Notes under the pieces: model-generated
Databases searched by the model: none
Told to the model about the DNA's origin: nothing
What the model saw: the letters and a program-made list of their open reading frames with translations, nothing else
Position numbers and translations under genes: made by a program
Assembly (NCBI GenBank): GCA_039927975.1
Contig: JBDSTZ010000119.1
Coordinates: 1-17,152, forward strand
Direction of reading: 5' to 3'
Source of the DNA: JBDSTZ01 sp039927975
Lineage (GTDB): Bacteria; Pseudomonadota; Gammaproteobacteria; Burkholderiales; Burkholderiaceae_D
Length of the DNA: 17,152 nucleotides
Shown: in pieces, positions 15,053 to 17,152 of the stretch
Layout of the letters: every line of letters starts with the position of its first letter
How positions within the stretch are numbered: the stretch's first letter is position 1

Positions 15053-16927
15053 CTAGCGCAGCTTCTTGACGATTTCCGAGAGCCGGTACGGTTTCGTCAC
15101 CGAGGCGAACTCGGCCACACCGTCGGCCTTCATGGCCGACATCGGAAAGCCCGACGCGAGGATCACCTTGAGTTGCGGCCGCATGGCCTGGGCCTGGCGC
15201 GCCAGGTCGATGCCGCTCATTCCCGGCATCATGACGTCGGTAAACAGCACGTCGATCGCGCGGTCCTGCGCCAGCACGCCGAGCGCCTCCTGGCCGTCGT
15301 TGACGATGATGACTTCGTAGCCGAGGGTCTCGAACAGCGAGCCGGCCAGCAGGCCCAGTTCGACCTCGTCTTCGACGATGAGGACCAGTTCGGCCGCCTC
15401 GGCGCGGGCGGCGCCGCGCTCGGCGGCGGCGGCCGGCAGCAGCAGGCGGAAGGTGGTGCCTTGGCCCGGCGTGCTGGCGACGTCGATCATGCCGCCCGAC
15501 TGCACGATGAAGCCGTGCACCTGGCTCAGGCCCAGGCCGGTGCCCTTGCCGACCGGCTTGGTGGTGAAGAAGGGATCGAAGACCCGCGCCAGCACCTCGG
15601 GCGGCATGCCTTCGCCGCTGTCGCGCACGATGATTTCGACATACTCGCCGTCGGTGAGCCCGGCCTGGCCGGCCAGGCGCCGGTTGGCCGACTCGATGAC
15701 GATCTCGCCGCCGGCCGGCATGGCGTCGCGCGCGTTGACGATCAGGTTCAGCAGCGCCGCCTCGAAGCGCGCCTCGTCGATGTTGACGAAGTTGACCGTG
15801 GGCGCCAGGTGCAGGCGCAGGGTGATGCCGGCGCTGACGGCGCGCCGCAGCACGGTTTCGAAATTGGCGATCAGGGCGTTGAGGTCGTGCACCGACGGCG
15901 CCAGCGGCTGCTGGCGGGCGAAGGCGAGCAGTTGCTGGGTCAGGCCGGCGCCGCGTTCGACGGCGCGCTCGATGGTCTGCAGTACGGCGCGGTCGGGGCC
16001 GCTGCCGCCGCGCATCTGCAACACTTGCACCGCGCTCGAGATGATCGACAGCAGGTTGTTGAAGTCATGCGCGACACCGCCGGTGAGCTGGCCGATCGAT
16101 TCCATCTTTTGCGACTGGAACAGTTCCTCGCGCGCCCGCTCGAGCGATTGCTGGGTGTCGCGCTTTTCGGTGATGTCGCGGGTGACCTTGGCAAAGCCGA
16201 TCAGGCTGCCGTCGTCGGCGCGCAGGGCGTCGATCACCACGTTGGCCCAGAAGCGCGTGCCGTCCTTGCGCACGCGCCAGCCCTCGGCTTCGTAGCGGCC
16301 CGCGCTGGCGGCCTGGCGCAGGGCGTGGGCCGGCAGCGCGCGGGCCTGGTCCTCGGGCGTGTAAAAGCGCGAAAAGTGTTGGCCGACGATTTCCTCGGCC
16401 TCGTAACCCTTGATGCGGCGCGCGCCATTGTTCCAGTTGGTGACGATGCCGTCCGGCGAGATCATGTAGATGGCATAGTCGACCACCCCTTGCACGAGCA
16501 GGCGGAACTGCTGTTCGCTGGCGAACAGGGCGTCGTTGGCGCGCTTTTTGTCGGTGATGTCGCGGGTGATCTTGGCGTAGCCGAGCAGGGGGCCGTCGTC
16601 GCCGTAGACCGGGTCGATCACCACGCTGGCCCAGAACCGGCTGCCGTCCTTGCGCACGCGCCAGCCCTCGCATTCGAACTTGCCCTCGCGCCGCGCGGTC
16701 GCCAGGGCCTGGGCCGGCACGCCGGCCTGCTGGTCGGGCGGGGTGTGGAACATGGAAAAATGCTTGCCGATCACTTCGTGCGCCTGGTAGCCCTTGAAGC
16801 GCTGGGCGCCGGCGTTCCACGACACCACCGTGCCCTCAGGACTGAGCATATAGATGGCGTAGTCGCGGATCGAGGCGACCAGGCGGTCGGTGCTCATCAG
16901 GGAGGCGGGTGATTGGTCGGATTTCAT
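15053..16927 (-). CDS. Soluble hybrid histidine kinase (PAS-PAS-HisKA-HATPase-REC)
   Basis: A 624-residue cytoplasmic sensor kinase with no membrane helix or signal peptide. PAS/PAC domains cover about 15-128 and 143-256. They align with an exact 128-residue offset and no gaps, with roughly 66 of 108 residues identical by eye. The HisKA domain has GGVAHDFNNLL with phospho-acceptor H287. The HATPase has the N-box NLIVNARDAMP (N398), G1 DSGEGMP at 436-442, the F-box DPFFTTK, and G2 GKGTGLGL at 460-467. The C-terminal receiver (513-622) has acidic residues E519/D520, phospho-acceptor D564 and K612. No output domain is present, so it must pass phosphate to a partner regulator not seen here. The ligand is unknown; no haem or flavin signature is obvious. 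The ribosome site is weak. It converges on pilC and is divergent from the gene starting at 17125. Confidence 0.93.
   Translation of the reverse strand: MKSDQSPASLMSTDRLVASIRDYAIYMLSPEGTVVSWNAGAQRFKGYQAHEVIGKHFSMFHTPPDQQAGVPAQALATARREGKFECEGWRVRKDGSRFWASVVIDPVYGDDGPLLGYAKITRDITDKKRANDALFASEQQFRLLVQGVVDYAIYMISPDGIVTNWNNGARRIKGYEAEEIVGQHFSRFYTPEDQARALPAHALRQAASAGRYEAEGWRVRKDGTRFWANVVIDALRADDGSLIGFAKVTRDITEKRDTQQSLERAREELFQSQKMESIGQLTGGVAHDFNNLLSIISSAVQVLQMRGGSGPDRAVLQTIERAVERGAGLTQQLLAFARQQPLAPSVHDLNALIANFETVLRRAVSAGITLRLHLAPTVNFVNIDEARFEAALLNLIVNARDAMPAGGEIVIESANRRLAGQAGLTDGEYVEIIVRDSGEGMPPEVLARVFDPFFTTKPVGKGTGLGLSQVHGFIVQSGGMIDVASTPGQGTTFRLLLPAAAAERGAARAEAAELVLIVEDEVELGLLAGSLFETLGYEVIIVNDGQEALGVLAQDRAIDVLFTDVMMPGMSGIDLARQAQAMRPQLKVILASGFPMSAMKADGVAEFASVTKPYRLSEIVKKLR
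16258..16670 (-). repeat. 29-base exact direct repeat inside the duplicated PAS domains
   Basis: tgccgtccttgcgcacgcgc followed by cagccctcg occurs at 16258-16286 and again at 16642-16670, 384 bases (128 codons) apart. It encodes the shared EGWRVRKDG segment in both PAS domains. Flanking blocks such as tggcccagaa and cggtgatgtcgcgggtga are also shared, pointing to a recent or gene-converted domain duplication. Confidence 0.85.
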
Positions 16928-17124
16928 GGTTTATTGGACAACTCGGGTGAGTATTGCACAACATCATCATAACCCAGGGGCCGCGCAGGCGCGGACTTCA
17001 AGCGTGCGCGGGGCGCCAAATAAGCGCCAAGGCTCTTGCCTGCGAGCCAGATAAATCCCATACTGCGCCATCCGGGCGCCGCGTCTTTCGGGCGGGCCCG
17101 CCTTTCCTTCTTCCCTGGAGCGCT
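16928..17124. promoter_or_regulatory. Divergent intergenic region between the kinase gene and the right-edge gene
   Basis: For the plus-strand gene, TTGCCT (17036-17041) and CATACT (17059-17064), 17 bases apart, form a modest promoter candidate. Short stems are present: ccgcgc/gcgcgg at 16981-16994 and ggctc/gagcc at 17031-17048, the latter overlapping the -35. No clear promoter for the kinase is recognised; an AT-richer stretch with atcatcata lies at about 16962-16971. Confidence 0.3.
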
Positions 17125-17152
17125 ATGCTAGCGGAAACCTTTTTGTTTGCAG
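17125..17152 (+). CDS. N-terminal fragment of a gene running off the right edge, possibly prepilin peptidase PilD
   Basis: The ATG at 17125 has GGAG four bases upstream. Nine residues are visible (MLAETFLFA), a short hydrophobic start compatible with the N-terminus of the membrane peptidase PilD, which in many Burkholderiales follows pilB and pilC. The fragment is far too short to identify. The PilD suggestion rests mainly on gene order and is an inference. Confidence 0.5.

Overview
The window looks like chromosomal DNA from a high-GC betaproteobacterium, most likely Oxalobacteraceae (Massilia/Duganella/Janthinobacterium type). That is inferred from strong GC bias at third positions, the make-up of the purine genes, and the type IV pilus genes pilB and pilC next to a CNNM/CorC-type membrane protein. 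No tool was run; all calls are by reading the sequence and the translations.

Layout, left to right. (1) Positions 1 to about 95 look like the end of an IS256-type insertion sequence, with its transposase starting at base 30 and running out of the window to the left. (2) Positions 199-9021, all minus strand, form a purine catabolism block. Read in the direction of transcription it is puuE, then after a 189-base gap with its own candidate promoter, xdhA-xdhB-xdhC-guaD and an exported adenosine deaminase. xdhA/xdhB and xdhB/xdhC overlap by four bases. (3) uraH (plus strand, 9127-9480) is divergent from puuE across a 105-base gap. (4) A ClpP-fold protease-like gene (9594-10169) and a CNNM/CorC membrane protein (10304-11593) follow on the plus strand. 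The second has a leader with a short proline-rich reading frame and a hairpin. (5) pilB and pilC (11959-14926), the type IV pilus assembly ATPase and platform protein, end at a strong hairpin terminator. (6) A convergent minus-strand soluble hybrid histidine kinase (PAS-PAS-HisKA-HATPase-REC) fills 15053-16927. (7) The first nine codons of a plus-strand gene appear at 17125 and could be pilD.

How the genes fit together: the deaminases convert adenosine to inosine and guanine to xanthine. Xanthine dehydrogenase XdhAB, matured by XdhC, makes urate. UraH and PuuE act on 5-hydroxyisourate and allantoin. Urate oxidase and OHCU decarboxylase, needed between these steps, are not in the window.

The observations most worth a second look are a start-codon-occluding inverted repeat in the IS transposase leader, the leader of the CNNM gene, the ungapped PAS duplication in the kinase and its position between pilC and a possible pilD, and an odd ClpP-like protein with an in-frame 9-base tandem repeat. 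I did not find a clear, wholly new multi-gene system.
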